A stretch of 19,670 nucleotides of DNA from CAYWCV01 sp964629885 (GTDB taxonomy: Bacteria > Bacteroidota > Rhodothermia > Balneolales > CAYWCV01), in the NCBI GenBank assembly GCA_964629885.1, contig CAZVRJ010000047.1, forward strand, positions 1 to 19,670. Reading direction: 5' to 3'. The notes below the pieces were generated by a model. That model was not told the DNA's origin. It saw only the letters and a program-made list of their open reading frames with translations, and made no database searches. Both the position numbers and the translations under genes were made by a program. Below are positions 8,720 through 16,255 of this stretch, one piece after another; position 1 is the first letter of the stretch, and every line of letters starts with the position of its first letter.

Positions 8720-9910
8720 ATGACACCAACCTTGCGCACGTCCGGCATCCTGCCCGTACAGCGCATCCGCCAGATGGTGGATGCCGGGATTATCGCGTCG
8801 GATGCCGACCACCCCATTCTTCCCGACCAATATCAGCCCAATTCGCTCGATCTGAGGCTGGGCACCATCGCACACCGTGTACGTTGCAGCTTTCTGCCTG
8901 AGAACGAGCGCGTGAGCGACAAGCTGAACAAGCTGACTCAGCACAGCTTCTCTATCGAGAGCGGAGCCATCCTCGAGCCGAACTGCACCTATATTATTCC
9001 GCTGCTCGAGCGGGTGCATTTGCCGTTGCCGGGTCCACAGCCCTTTTCGGGCGGCAATGGCACGAAGGGGATCGAGGTGCCGTTCTTTACCAACGAAATG
9101 CTGACGGCGCGCACGAACCCGAAATCCTCCACAGGACGACTCGATATCTTCACCCGCGTCATCACTGACTTCTCGCACCGTTTTGAGGAGATCGGCGGCG
9201 GCTATTCCGGCATGCTCTATCTCGAGGTCGTCCCGAAATCTTTCCCCGTGCGTGTTAGGACGGGCCAGCGTTTAAACCAGCTGAGAATCCGTCACGGCAA
9301 CCAGATGCTTAGCGACCACGACATCATGCGCCACCATCAGCTTGATCCGATTTTGTTTGATGAGGAGGGTCCGATGTCGGTCGATAAGCTCAAGTTGGGC
9401 AATGGGCTGTTCATGAGCGTGAGCATGGCCGCCGAAGAGGGCGCCATCATCGGGTACAAGGCCCGTAAGAACCGCGACATCGTCGACCTCGACAAGATCG
9501 GCCATTACCAAGTGCAGGATTTTTGGGATACCCTCTACGCCCGCAAGGACGATTTCATGATATTGGAGCCCGAGGCGTTCTACATATTCGCATCGCGCGA
9601 GCGCGTGCGCATCCCCGGCTCCTTGGCGGCAGAGATGGTGCCCTACGATACGGGTTCGGGCGAGCTGCGCACCCACTATGCCGGGTTCTTCGACAGCGGC
9701 TTTGGAGGCGATGCCGGCGACGGCGGAGCCAAGGCCGTGCTCGAGGTGCGCATCCACGACGTTCCCTTCCTGGTCGAGGATGGGCAGACCGTGTTCCGGA
9801 TGGTGTTCGAGCCCAACACTGAGTTGCCCGAGGCGCTGTATGGGCAGCACATCCGCAGCAACTACCAGGGGCAGGAACTGAAGCTGAGCAAGCATTTTGC
9901 AGATGGTTGA
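8720..9910 (+). CDS. dcd: 2'-deoxycytidine 5'-triphosphate deaminase, two-domain type
   Basis: It probably deaminates dCTP to dUTP for thymidylate synthesis. The 396-residue protein is about twice the length of E. coli Dcd (193 aa) and looks like two dUTPase/Dcd folds in series, the form common in Alphaproteobacteria. The N-terminal half has QPNSLDLRLG (39-48), NPKSSTGRLDIFTRVITD (133-150) and YSGMLYLEV with Glu169 as the likely catalytic acid. The second half repeats a related pattern, FDSGFGG then AVLEVR (Glu342). The gene is clearly more GC-rich than the genes before it: 41-42 of 60 bases in the 60-base lines at 9601 and 9721, against 27 of 60 at 8521. Its end overlaps the next gene by 8 bp. 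Confidence 0.85.
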   Translation: MTPTLRTSGILPVQRIRQMVDAGIIASDADHPILPDQYQPNSLDLRLGTIAHRVRCSFLPENERVSDKLNKLTQHSFSIESGAILEPNCTYIIPLLERVHLPLPGPQPFSGGNGTKGIEVPFFTNEMLTARTNPKSSTGRLDIFTRVITDFSHRFEEIGGGYSGMLYLEVVPKSFPVRVRTGQRLNQLRIRHGNQMLSDHDIMRHHQLDPILFDEEGPMSVDKLKLGNGLFMSVSMAAEEGAIIGYKARKNRDIVDLDKIGHYQVQDFWDTLYARKDDFMILEPEAFYIFASRERVRIPGSLAAEMVPYDTGSGELRTHYAGFFDSGFGGDAGDGGAKAVLEVRIHDVPFLVEDGQTVFRMVFEPNTELPEALYGQHIRSNYQGQELKLSKHFADG

Positions 9911-10121
9911 TCGGGATCCGCTCAAGACGGTCACGCACTGCGTGTGCCACTGGCGCACCTTTGTCGAAATACTGGAGTTTGCCAGGGAGAGGGATTTCGA
10001 CAGCCTGGACGAGCTCATCCAGATGCGGTTTTGCGGCTGCAGCTGCCGCACCTGCCACCCGTATGTCGAGAAGGCCCTGCGCACCGGCGAGACGGCTTTC
10101 CGTCCGGGGGATGTGCATTGA
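9903..10121 (+). CDS. Small Bfd-like (2Fe-2S)-type cysteine protein
   Basis: A 72-residue protein with six cysteines: Cys13-x-Cys15 near the start, then Cys44-x-Cys46-x-Cys48-x2-Cys51. The CxC, about 32 residues, CxxC spacing matches bacterioferritin-associated ferredoxin (E. coli Bfd: C4-x-C6-x31-C38-x2-C41), so a [2Fe-2S]-binding Fer2_BFD domain is the best guess. The two additional cysteines (44 and 46) are not part of that motif. The ATG at 9903 overlaps the dcd stop; a TTG at 9897 would add two residues. Its own stop overlaps the rsmE start. No bacterioferritin gene is in the window. A small zinc-binding protein is the alternative. Confidence 0.65.
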   Translation: MVDRDPLKTVTHCVCHWRTFVEILEFARERDFDSLDELIQMRFCGCSCRTCHPYVEKALRTGETAFRPGDVH

Positions 10122-10822
10122 ACCTCTTCTACGCACCAAATTTATCACAGTCGGATTCCACGGTCGTTCTGCCCGCAGACGAGGCCATGCATGCCGTGAA
10201 GGTATTGCGTGCCAAAGTGGGCGACACGGTTCAAGTGACGGATGGCACGGGCAGCTTTTTCGAAACGACCGTAATTTCCGTAGGCAAGAAGGATGTGCAA
10301 CTACGGGTCGACGGAAGGCGGTTTGTGCCCCGAGAGCAGCTGCCTGTCCTGGCCGTCGGCATGATCAAGAGTCGCGAACGCCTTGAGTGGCTCGTCGAGA
10401 AGTCGGTTGAGCTGGGCGTGTCGAAGCTCATCCTGATGCAGACCGAGCGCAGCGAACGCTCGCACGTGCGCGAGGACCGGCTTCGAGCCATCCAGGTCAG
10501 CGCCATGAAACAGTGCCTGACCAGCTGGCTGCCCGAATTGGTGACGGGTGTGTCTTTCGAGTCTGTGCTTGATGAGGGCAAGTTAGCGCATCAGCCAATC
10601 TACATTGCCCACGAAAAGGCATCATCCGAAAGCAGGATGCCCCTGGCCGACACTCCAGACGCACCCTTGCTTCTGGTGGGTCCCGAAGGAGGCTTCAGTG
10701 ACCGCGAAGTGCAACTCGCCGTACATGCCGGTGCCACGATGGTAACGTTAGGTCCCAGACGCCTTAGGGCCGAAACGGCAGCTTTGGCGATGTTGGTAAA
10801 GTGGTTAGTAGTTAGTGGTTAG
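10118..10822 (+). CDS. rsmE: 16S rRNA (uracil-1498-N3)-methyltransferase
   Basis: A SPOUT-class methyltransferase that methylates N3 of U1498 in 16S rRNA. The 234 residues match the family length. The N-terminal PUA-like part starts MNLFYAPNL and holds DEAMHAVKVLRAKVGD (21-36). The knotted C-terminal domain has LLVGPEGGFSDREV (185-198) and LGPRRLRAETAAL (211-223), the SAM-binding signature. I chose the TTG at 10118 because it begins exactly at the conserved MxxFYAP start and overlaps the previous stop as TTGA. Longer frames starting at 9944 run out of frame through the upstream gene. The last codons and the TAG stop lie in a GTTAGTR heptamer repeat. Confidence 0.92.
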   Translation: MNLFYAPNLSQSDSTVVLPADEAMHAVKVLRAKVGDTVQVTDGTGSFFETTVISVGKKDVQLRVDGRRFVPREQLPVLAVGMIKSRERLEWLVEKSVELGVSKLILMQTERSERSHVREDRLRAIQVSAMKQCLTSWLPELVTGVSFESVLDEGKLAHQPIYIAHEKASSESRMPLADTPDAPLLLVGPEGGFSDREVQLAVHAGATMVTLGPRRLRAETAALAMLVKWLVVSG

Positions 10823-10831
10823 TGGTTTGTT
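10804..10831 (+). repeat. GTTAGTR heptamer repeat, left arm
   Basis: Three perfect tandem heptamers (GTTAGTA, GTTAGTG, GTTAGTG; 10804-10824) plus a decayed copy GTTTGTT. They encode the last residues of RsmE and its TAG stop. The right arm at 10913-10933 has the same heptamer on the minus strand, so bases 10807-10823 are perfectly complementary to 10921-10937. Confidence 0.85.
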
Positions 10832-10896
10832 ATGATACTGTCGCCATCTGACATCACTTATTTCAACCTGTCAACTCGAAGGAGTCAGAATCCAAA

Positions 10897-10932
10897 ATGA
10901 AAGCTACATCACTACTAACTACTAACCACTAA
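10897..10932 (+). other. Possible 11-codon mini-ORF or gene-start remnant
   Basis: An ATG at 10897 is preceded by AAGGAG (10879-10884, 12 nt away) and opens a frame reading MKATSLLTTNH before TAA at 10930. Its second half is made of the heptamer repeat. It looks like the beginning of a gene interrupted by the repeat, but a chance match is quite possible. Confidence 0.12.
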
Positions 10933-10933
10933 C
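10913..10933 (-). repeat. GTTAGTR heptamer repeat, right arm (inverted)
   Basis: Three perfect heptamers read on the minus strand as GTTAGTG, GTTAGTA, GTTAGTA. The first unit begins inside the TAG stop codon of the protease gene. With the left arm it forms an inverted repeat around an 88-nt unique spacer (10825-10912), at the point where the two converging gene blocks meet. Confidence 0.85.
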
Positions 10934-12762
10934 TACTCTACCACTCGGCTACTCAACGCATCATACTCATCCCACAATTTCCTCGACTCGACGATGCTTT
11001 GGTCAAACCGTTGGCTCGAAGCCTGCCAGTAGCCGGACGTGCCCCAGATCATACGCGCCAGTTCGACCTGCATGAAATCCATTACAATCAGGAACTCACG
11101 GTCGAATTTGTCGCGCGATATCTCAAGCCGGTCCATCGTGCTGCGGGTGGTGGAATCGCCTGAGGCCGTAAAGGATATGCCTGATTTCAGGATGACATCC
11201 TTGAAGCCCTCTTCATCGGCCGTGCTGAATAAATTGGCAGCCGCAAATCGGTTTTGATTCGGCAAGAGGTTGCTTTTGACTTTATCAACACCGTAGTTGC
11301 GAAGCCAGGAAAAAAGCATGGAATAGTGCATTCGATCTCTCCTCACGAAATCGAGCAGGGGGGAACGCAGGGTGTCGACCAAGATATGGTCGGGAATGAT
11401 GCCACCTCCGCCATAGACGGGGCGACCTGAAAGCGTCCTGAATATCAATGAATCGGGAATTTGCTCCACATAGTTTTGAATATCGGAGCTGGCGTCCCTA
11501 CTACGCGTCCGTATTTCGCTGGCGTAGGCTTCGCGTCCATTCACATAGGGTTTCTGGATGAGCCTGCCCGATGGGGTATAGTACCTCGACGTGGTGACCC
11601 TCACAATGCTGCGGTCATTCAGAAGATATTGCTGCTGAACGAGTCCCTTGCCGAAGGTCCGGCGTCCAACAACCAAGGCCCGGTCGTAATCTTGGAGCGC
11701 GCCGGCCACGATTTCGGATGCCGATGCCGAGCTTTGGTTGACGATGATCATCACGGGCATCTCGTGCAGACGACCGTTTCGGCTCGAATTGTAGCTGTTG
11801 CTGAACTGGCGATGACGGCTTTTCGTGCTTAAAACAAGCTGCCTTCCGTCGATAAACTCGTCGACGATAAGCAGGGCCTGCTGCAGGTAGCCGCCACCAT
11901 TGTTGCGAAGATCCAAGAGCAGCTTCTTCATGCCCTGCTTGCGGAGCATGTCTGTGGTTTCGACAAATTCGGCATGCGTCGTGGCCGAAAACCGGTTCAT
12001 GCGGATGTAGCCGGTATGCGCGTCGATCATGAAATGGGCCTCAATCGATCGGATGGGCACCGATGCACGCTTCACTGCGACCGTGTCGGTCGATGCCGAC
12101 CCATGCACCTTACGGACAATGTTTACGATGCTGCTTTCGGGCCCCCGCATAAGCTCGCGGATTTTGTCGGTCGTGGCAGATACAATAGATGTCGTGTCGA
12201 GCGCAATGATTTTGTCGCCCGAGAACATCCCTGCTTTAAATGCCGGGCCACCATCCAGTACATGTATGACTACTGCAGTGTCCCTTACTATTTCGTAGCT
12301 GAGGCCAATGCCACTGAAGTGTCCCTGGAAGTCCTCTAAGACTCTCGCACTCGATGTTGGATTGATGTAAACCGAGTGTGGATCCAAACTTTGAAGCATA
12401 CCCCGTATGGCATGCTCCACCAAGGTATCAGCATTGATGTTGGGCTTTTGGGTGAATACCCAATTCCATGCTGTCGAAAAATTGGCAAGCAGCTCTCCAG
12501 AATTCTTTACGGTACGTGGGGCAACCGTATCGAGAGGTGTCCCCGAATAGACCATTGAGGTGTCTCTGATGCCACGAATCAAACCGGTAATGCTTCCACG
12601 CATCAACACGTTCATGTCGGGCTCATCCACATAATTCTCTGTGACTCGATTCAGCGCTTGGCTATATTTATCGAGTGCTTTACCTGGATTTGCATCGAAC
12701 AGAAGTACCCTCAAAACGATGAGGAAACCGATAATTACTCCTGCCGACAAAAATCGAGTCAT
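10933..12762 (-). CDS. ctpA: S41 C-terminal processing protease, copy 2
   Basis: A 609-residue membrane-anchored serine protease of the CtpA/Prc family, predicted to act in the periplasm on C-terminal tails of proteins. A hydrophobic anchor is at about 5-23. A PDZ domain spans about 140-220 (FSGIGLSYEI, GGPAFKAGMFSGDKI). The S41 domain has LLLDLRNNGGGYLQQA (281-296), NQSSASASEI with Ser347, and TFGKGLVQ with Lys372; the 25-residue Ser-Lys spacing equals that of the known catalytic dyad. It lies 21 bp after a paralogue with the same architecture. Its 3' half is GC-richer than its 5' end (38 of 60 bases in the line at 11641 against 26 of 60 at 12421). Confidence 0.92.
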   Translation of the reverse strand: MTRFLSAGVIIGFLIVLRVLLFDANPGKALDKYSQALNRVTENYVDEPDMNVLMRGSITGLIRGIRDTSMVYSGTPLDTVAPRTVKNSGELLANFSTAWNWVFTQKPNINADTLVEHAIRGMLQSLDPHSVYINPTSSARVLEDFQGHFSGIGLSYEIVRDTAVVIHVLDGGPAFKAGMFSGDKIIALDTTSIVSATTDKIRELMRGPESSIVNIVRKVHGSASTDTVAVKRASVPIRSIEAHFMIDAHTGYIRMNRFSATTHAEFVETTDMLRKQGMKKLLLDLRNNGGGYLQQALLIVDEFIDGRQLVLSTKSRHRQFSNSYNSSRNGRLHEMPVMIIVNQSSASASEIVAGALQDYDRALVVGRRTFGKGLVQQQYLLNDRSIVRVTTSRYYTPSGRLIQKPYVNGREAYASEIRTRSRDASSDIQNYVEQIPDSLIFRTLSGRPVYGGGGIIPDHILVDTLRSPLLDFVRRDRMHYSMLFSWLRNYGVDKVKSNLLPNQNRFAAANLFSTADEEGFKDVILKSGISFTASGDSTTRSTMDRLEISRDKFDREFLIVMDFMQVELARMIWGTSGYWQASSQRFDQSIVESRKLWDEYDALSSRVVE

Positions 12763-12783
12763 TTTATTGCGGATTAGTCTACG

Positions 12784-14682
12784 TTACTGTCTTAGTATAC
12801 CCTGTTGAACTCTGATTCGTTCAGTGTTTTCGCGAAGTGCACTCACTTCGGGCCATAATTTCACAGCCTCTTTAAGGGTGATGTCGAAGATGTCGTTCCA
12901 CACGATGAAATACTGCGACGAACCGAACATCTGCTGAGCCAGTTCGGCCTTCAGTGCACCTTCAATTACCCACATTTCTTTTTCGTAGACAGATGGGTTC
13001 ATGTAAAGTGTATCGCCTGAAGCAGTGTATCGCACCGTAGCTGTTGTGTCGGTGAGTATGAGTCCACTACCAGTTACACGTCTGCGGAAATCAGATTTGT
13101 CGCCGCTACTCCAACTAAAATCGGAGCGGTACTCTTCAAACCGATTTTTCCAGTTACTGCGGTATTCTTCGCCTTGACGTGCCAGGTAATCCATCACGAA
13201 TTCGGTAGAGATTCTCTTACGACGCATGAAACCAAGCGTGTAGCTTCCGGTTGTGTCGCCTTGAATGATATGGTCAGGTACGATGCCACCACCCGCATAT
13301 ACAGGGCGACCTGCCATGGTCGAGAAGATGAGCGTGTCTGGGATGTTCTGGATGAACTTCACGGCATCGGTCGAAGCATCGCGCTCACGCTTAACCAACT
13401 CCCAAGCGTACTCTTCGCGTCCGTTGTTAAATGGCTTCTGAATGAGGCGACCCGACGGTGTGTAATACTTGGATGTGGTCAAAAGCATGCTGCTGCTATC
13501 TGGCAGCGGATACTGGAGCATCACGTGGCCTTTGCCGAATGTGCGGTGACCCACGATCAGGCCGCGGTCGTGGTCTTGCACGGCGCCGGAGATAATTTCG
13601 CTGGCGGAGGCAGATCCTTCGTTTACAAGAACGATAAGCGGCTGCTCCTTGAAGATGCCGTTGTCGGTCGACGCGTAGAAGCTGTTGAACTGCGGGTTGC
13701 GGCTCTTGGTCGATACAATGGTCTTGCCACGGTCGAAGAATTCGTCGAGTATCATGATGGCCTGGTTCATGTATCCGCCGCCGTTGTTGCGAAGGTCGAG
13801 CACCAGGCGTTGCATGCCGAGGTCGTTGAGCGATTTCATGGCATTCATGAATTCCTCGTAGGTGGTTGCACCAAAACGATTGATTTTGATGTAACCCGTC
13901 TGCTCATCCAACATATAGGATGTGTCGACCGTAAAGAGGTTGATGTCGTCGCGGGTGATGTCGAAGTTGAGCAGCGAGCTTGCACCAGGACGCAGAATCG
14001 TGACTTTGACTTGGGTGCCCTTTGGTCCCCTAAGTTTCTTGAAAACTTGGTCGTTGTTAAAACCAATGGAGGACTCGTTGTCGATTGCAACAATCTTGTC
14101 GCCCGATTGAATACCTAAGCGCTCGCTTGGTCCACCAGAAACGGCATTAATGATGCTGATCGTGTCGCCAATGATGGCAAAGCTTACGCCGATTCCCTGA
14201 AACTTGGCGCTCATTTCCTCTTGAAACTGCTCCGTGTCGTCGCGTTGCACATAATTGGAGTGCGGATCCAATGCAGCAAACATGCCGATGACGGCACTTT
14301 CAGTCAGTTTTGCCATGTCTTGGTCGGGCATGGTCTGCTGCACGAATCGGTACGCCTTCTCGAAGTTCATGAACGACTCACGTACATTCGAAATAGATCC
14401 TACCGAAACGGTGTCGAGCGGAGTGCCGATGAGAACCATTGTCGAGTCGCCGATTCCTTTCACCAAACCGATAAGGCTTTGCTTGTATAATGCCGCGACG
14501 TCAACCGACTCCACATAGTTGTCAATGATGGTTCGCTGCACCTGAATGTATTTTTGCAGATTCCGACGATCTTGGTCAGGATCGGGATTCGACGTGAATA
14601 TCTTGTCAATACCGGCGAACCACAGGATACCTAGTACGGTGATCGCAATCAGATTCGGTGCAAGGAAGCGTTTCAAAGTCAT
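12784..14682 (-). CDS. ctpA: S41 C-terminal processing protease, copy 1
   Basis: A 632-residue paralogue of the next gene downstream, with the same order of parts. It has an N-terminal hydrophobic anchor (about 8-23), a helical region with IGLVKGIGDSTMVLIGTPLDT, and a PDZ domain (about 155-235, FQGIGVSFAI, GGPSERLGIQSGDKI). The S41 core has LVLDLRNNGGGYMNQA (293-308), EGSASASEI with Ser359, and TFGKGHV with Lys384 as the Ser/Lys dyad. Both copies keep all catalytic residues, so neither is a decayed duplicate. It is the first gene of the pair, and the 178-bp gap before it contains a candidate promoter with an inverted repeat. Confidence 0.92.
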   Translation of the reverse strand: MTLKRFLAPNLIAITVLGILWFAGIDKIFTSNPDPDQDRRNLQKYIQVQRTIIDNYVESVDVAALYKQSLIGLVKGIGDSTMVLIGTPLDTVSVGSISNVRESFMNFEKAYRFVQQTMPDQDMAKLTESAVIGMFAALDPHSNYVQRDDTEQFQEEMSAKFQGIGVSFAIIGDTISIINAVSGGPSERLGIQSGDKIVAIDNESSIGFNNDQVFKKLRGPKGTQVKVTILRPGASSLLNFDITRDDINLFTVDTSYMLDEQTGYIKINRFGATTYEEFMNAMKSLNDLGMQRLVLDLRNNGGGYMNQAIMILDEFFDRGKTIVSTKSRNPQFNSFYASTDNGIFKEQPLIVLVNEGSASASEIISGAVQDHDRGLIVGHRTFGKGHVMLQYPLPDSSSMLLTTSKYYTPSGRLIQKPFNNGREEYAWELVKRERDASTDAVKFIQNIPDTLIFSTMAGRPVYAGGGIVPDHIIQGDTTGSYTLGFMRRKRISTEFVMDYLARQGEEYRSNWKNRFEEYRSDFSWSSGDKSDFRRRVTGSGLILTDTTATVRYTASGDTLYMNPSVYEKEMWVIEGALKAELAQQMFGSSQYFIVWNDIFDITLKEAVKLWPEVSALRENTERIRVQQGILRQ

Positions 14683-14739
14683 GTCTCCGAATAATTCAGG
14701 GGAAGTAGCAATAGTTTTCTTAACGCAAGCTATGGTCGA

Positions 14740-14768
14740 ATGTTACATCTGCTTGGGAATGTAACCAA
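14740..14768 (-). promoter_or_regulatory. Candidate promoter of the protease pair
   Basis: On the minus strand TTGGTT (14763-14768) and TAACAT (14740-14745) are separated by exactly 17 nt, a fair sigma70-type arrangement, about 57 bp upstream of the first ctpA start. The inverted repeat at 14742-14765 falls within it. If this lineage uses a Bacteroidota-type sigma factor, these hexamers would not be the right consensus. Confidence 0.35.
14742..14765. promoter_or_regulatory. Perfect 7-bp dyad, possible operator
   Basis: GTTACAT and ATGTAAC are perfect inverted repeats separated by 10 bp (centre-to-centre 17 bp). It sits in the gap between hslU and the protease pair and overlaps the candidate promoter. 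The arm spacing suits a dimeric helix-turn-helix regulator. Which regulator is unknown. Confidence 0.45.
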
Positions 14769-14860
14769 AAAACAAAACACAAGGTTTGCGAAACAGGTTC
14801 CATTTGCATGAGAGAACTCTTTTTTACGTTAGTTCACAGAGTTTAAAGAATCTTGAATCG

Positions 14861-16255
14861 TCAGAGTATGAAATGACTCAGATCTCTATTTCGTACAAGG
14901 TTCCCAAGGCGTTTATCGATGTAGGCCTTGTCTATTACGACCTTACCGGCAGGGATTTCATCAGGAACCATGAACAGGATTTCCTCAAGCACCGACGACA
15001 GGATGGTGTGCAGACGTCGTGCGCCGATGTTTTCGACCGAACTGTTAACCTCGGCGGCAATACGGGCAATTTCGAGCAGGCTCTCGTCCATGAATTCGAG
15101 CTCCACGCCCTCACTTTCGAGCATCGCCTGATACTGTTTGGTGAGCGCATTGCGTGGAATTGTAAGGATTTTATAAAAGTCCTCTTCGGTTAGCGACTGC
15201 ATCTCTACGCGGATAGGAAAGCGCCCTTGTAGCTCAGGAATCAGGTCGCTTGGTTTTGATGTGTGAAACGCACCTGATGCGATGAAAAGGACGTGATCGG
15301 TTTTGACCATGCCGTATTTCGTTGTAACGGTGCATCCTTCTACGATAGGGAGCAGGTCGCGCTGCACGCCTTGGCGGCTCACATCGGGACCACCCTTGTC
15401 GCCCGACTTGGTGGCTATTTTGTCGAGTTCGTCGATGAAGATGATTCCAGCCTGCTGCACGCGCTCTAATGCTTGAGCAACGGCATTTTCTTGGTCGATG
15501 AGTTTCTCGGCTTCTTCTGCTAATAGTGCTCGACGCGCTTCACTGACCTTGACGTGGCGCTTCTTGGTGCGTTTCGGGCCAATGTTTCCTAGCATGTCCT
15601 GCAGGTTCATGCCCATCTCTTCCATCCCCTGCGGGCCAAATATCTGCATCATTGGGGTCGATGCCTTCATATCGAGCTCGATTTGGCGGTCTTCGAGTTC
15701 ACCGGCACGCAACTTTTCGCGAAATCGCTGGCGGGTGCGCTCGTTCAGCTCCTGGTCGGATGCATGCTCCTCTTCAATACCGACCGTGGTGCCTGTTTGG
15801 TAACCAGGTGATGCAGGCTTCCGAATAGGTGGAATCAGAATATCAAGAATACGATCTTCCACCATCTCTTCTGCGCGGCCTTTAACTTTTTCCTGCATTT
15901 CCGTTTTCACCAGATTGACGGCGATTTCGGTCAAGTCGCGAACCATGCTCTCCACATCGCGGCCAACATATCCAACCTCGGTGTATTTGGTCGCTTCGAC
16001 CTTCAAGAAGGGTGCACCTGCCATTTTGGCGAGGCGACGTGCGATTTCCGTCTTGCCGACACCGGTCGGTCCAATAAGCAAGATGTTGTTCGGGATGATG
16101 TCTTCACGGATATCCTCATCAGCACGGAGTCGGCGCCAACGGTTACGGAGTGCGATGGCTACCGATTTTTTCGCATCGTGTTGACCGATAATGTACTTGT
16201 CGAGCTCCGATACAATTTGGCGAGGCGTAAGGTTTACTGTCGGGTTGACGCTCAT
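14861..16255 (-). CDS. hslU: HslU, ATPase of the HslVU protease
   Basis: AAA+ unfoldase that feeds proteins to the HslV peptidase in the cytoplasm. Counted from the ATG at 16255 it has 464 residues. LTPRQIVSELDKYIIGQ opens the protein. Walker A GPTGVGKT is at 62-69, the pore motif GYVG at 95-98, the variable I-domain spans about 110-240, Walker B IIFIDELD at 271-278, and sensor-2 GARRLHT at 411-417. The C-terminus DLSHFIL is the tail that docks into HslV. I chose the ATG at 16255 because it matches the family start and overlaps the hslV stop by 4 bp. A start at 16303 would add 16 residues with no family support. Confidence 0.95.
   Translation of the reverse strand: MSVNPTVNLTPRQIVSELDKYIIGQHDAKKSVAIALRNRWRRLRADEDIREDIIPNNILLIGPTGVGKTEIARRLAKMAGAPFLKVEATKYTEVGYVGRDVESMVRDLTEIAVNLVKTEMQEKVKGRAEEMVEDRILDILIPPIRKPASPGYQTGTTVGIEEEHASDQELNERTRQRFREKLRAGELEDRQIELDMKASTPMMQIFGPQGMEEMGMNLQDMLGNIGPKRTKKRHVKVSEARRALLAEEAEKLIDQENAVAQALERVQQAGIIFIDELDKIATKSGDKGGPDVSRQGVQRDLLPIVEGCTVTTKYGMVKTDHVLFIASGAFHTSKPSDLIPELQGRFPIRVEMQSLTEEDFYKILTIPRNALTKQYQAMLESEGVELEFMDESLLEIARIAAEVNSSVENIGARRLHTILSSVLEEILFMVPDEIPAGKVVIDKAYIDKRLGNLVRNRDLSHFIL

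Noticed and set aside
9944..10117. N-terminal extension of rsmE from the ATG at 9944
   Set aside because: It runs out of frame through the Bfd-like gene. The RsmE family starts at the MNLFYAP position reached by the TTG at 10118.
10804..10933. CRISPR-like array at the convergent junction
   Set aside because: The units are 7 bp and contiguous, with no 25-40 bp repeats and no regular spacers. No cas gene is visible.
13174..14118. A 314-codon plus-strand frame opposite the first S41 protease
   Set aside because: It lies wholly antisense to a gene with intact catalytic motifs, and its product has no recognisable domain.
14811..14826. Hairpin plus T-run (AGAG-AA-CTCT then Ts) as a terminator after hslU
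   Set aside because: The stem is only 4 bp, and the T-run is on the plus strand, the wrong orientation for hslU. No plus-strand gene ends there.
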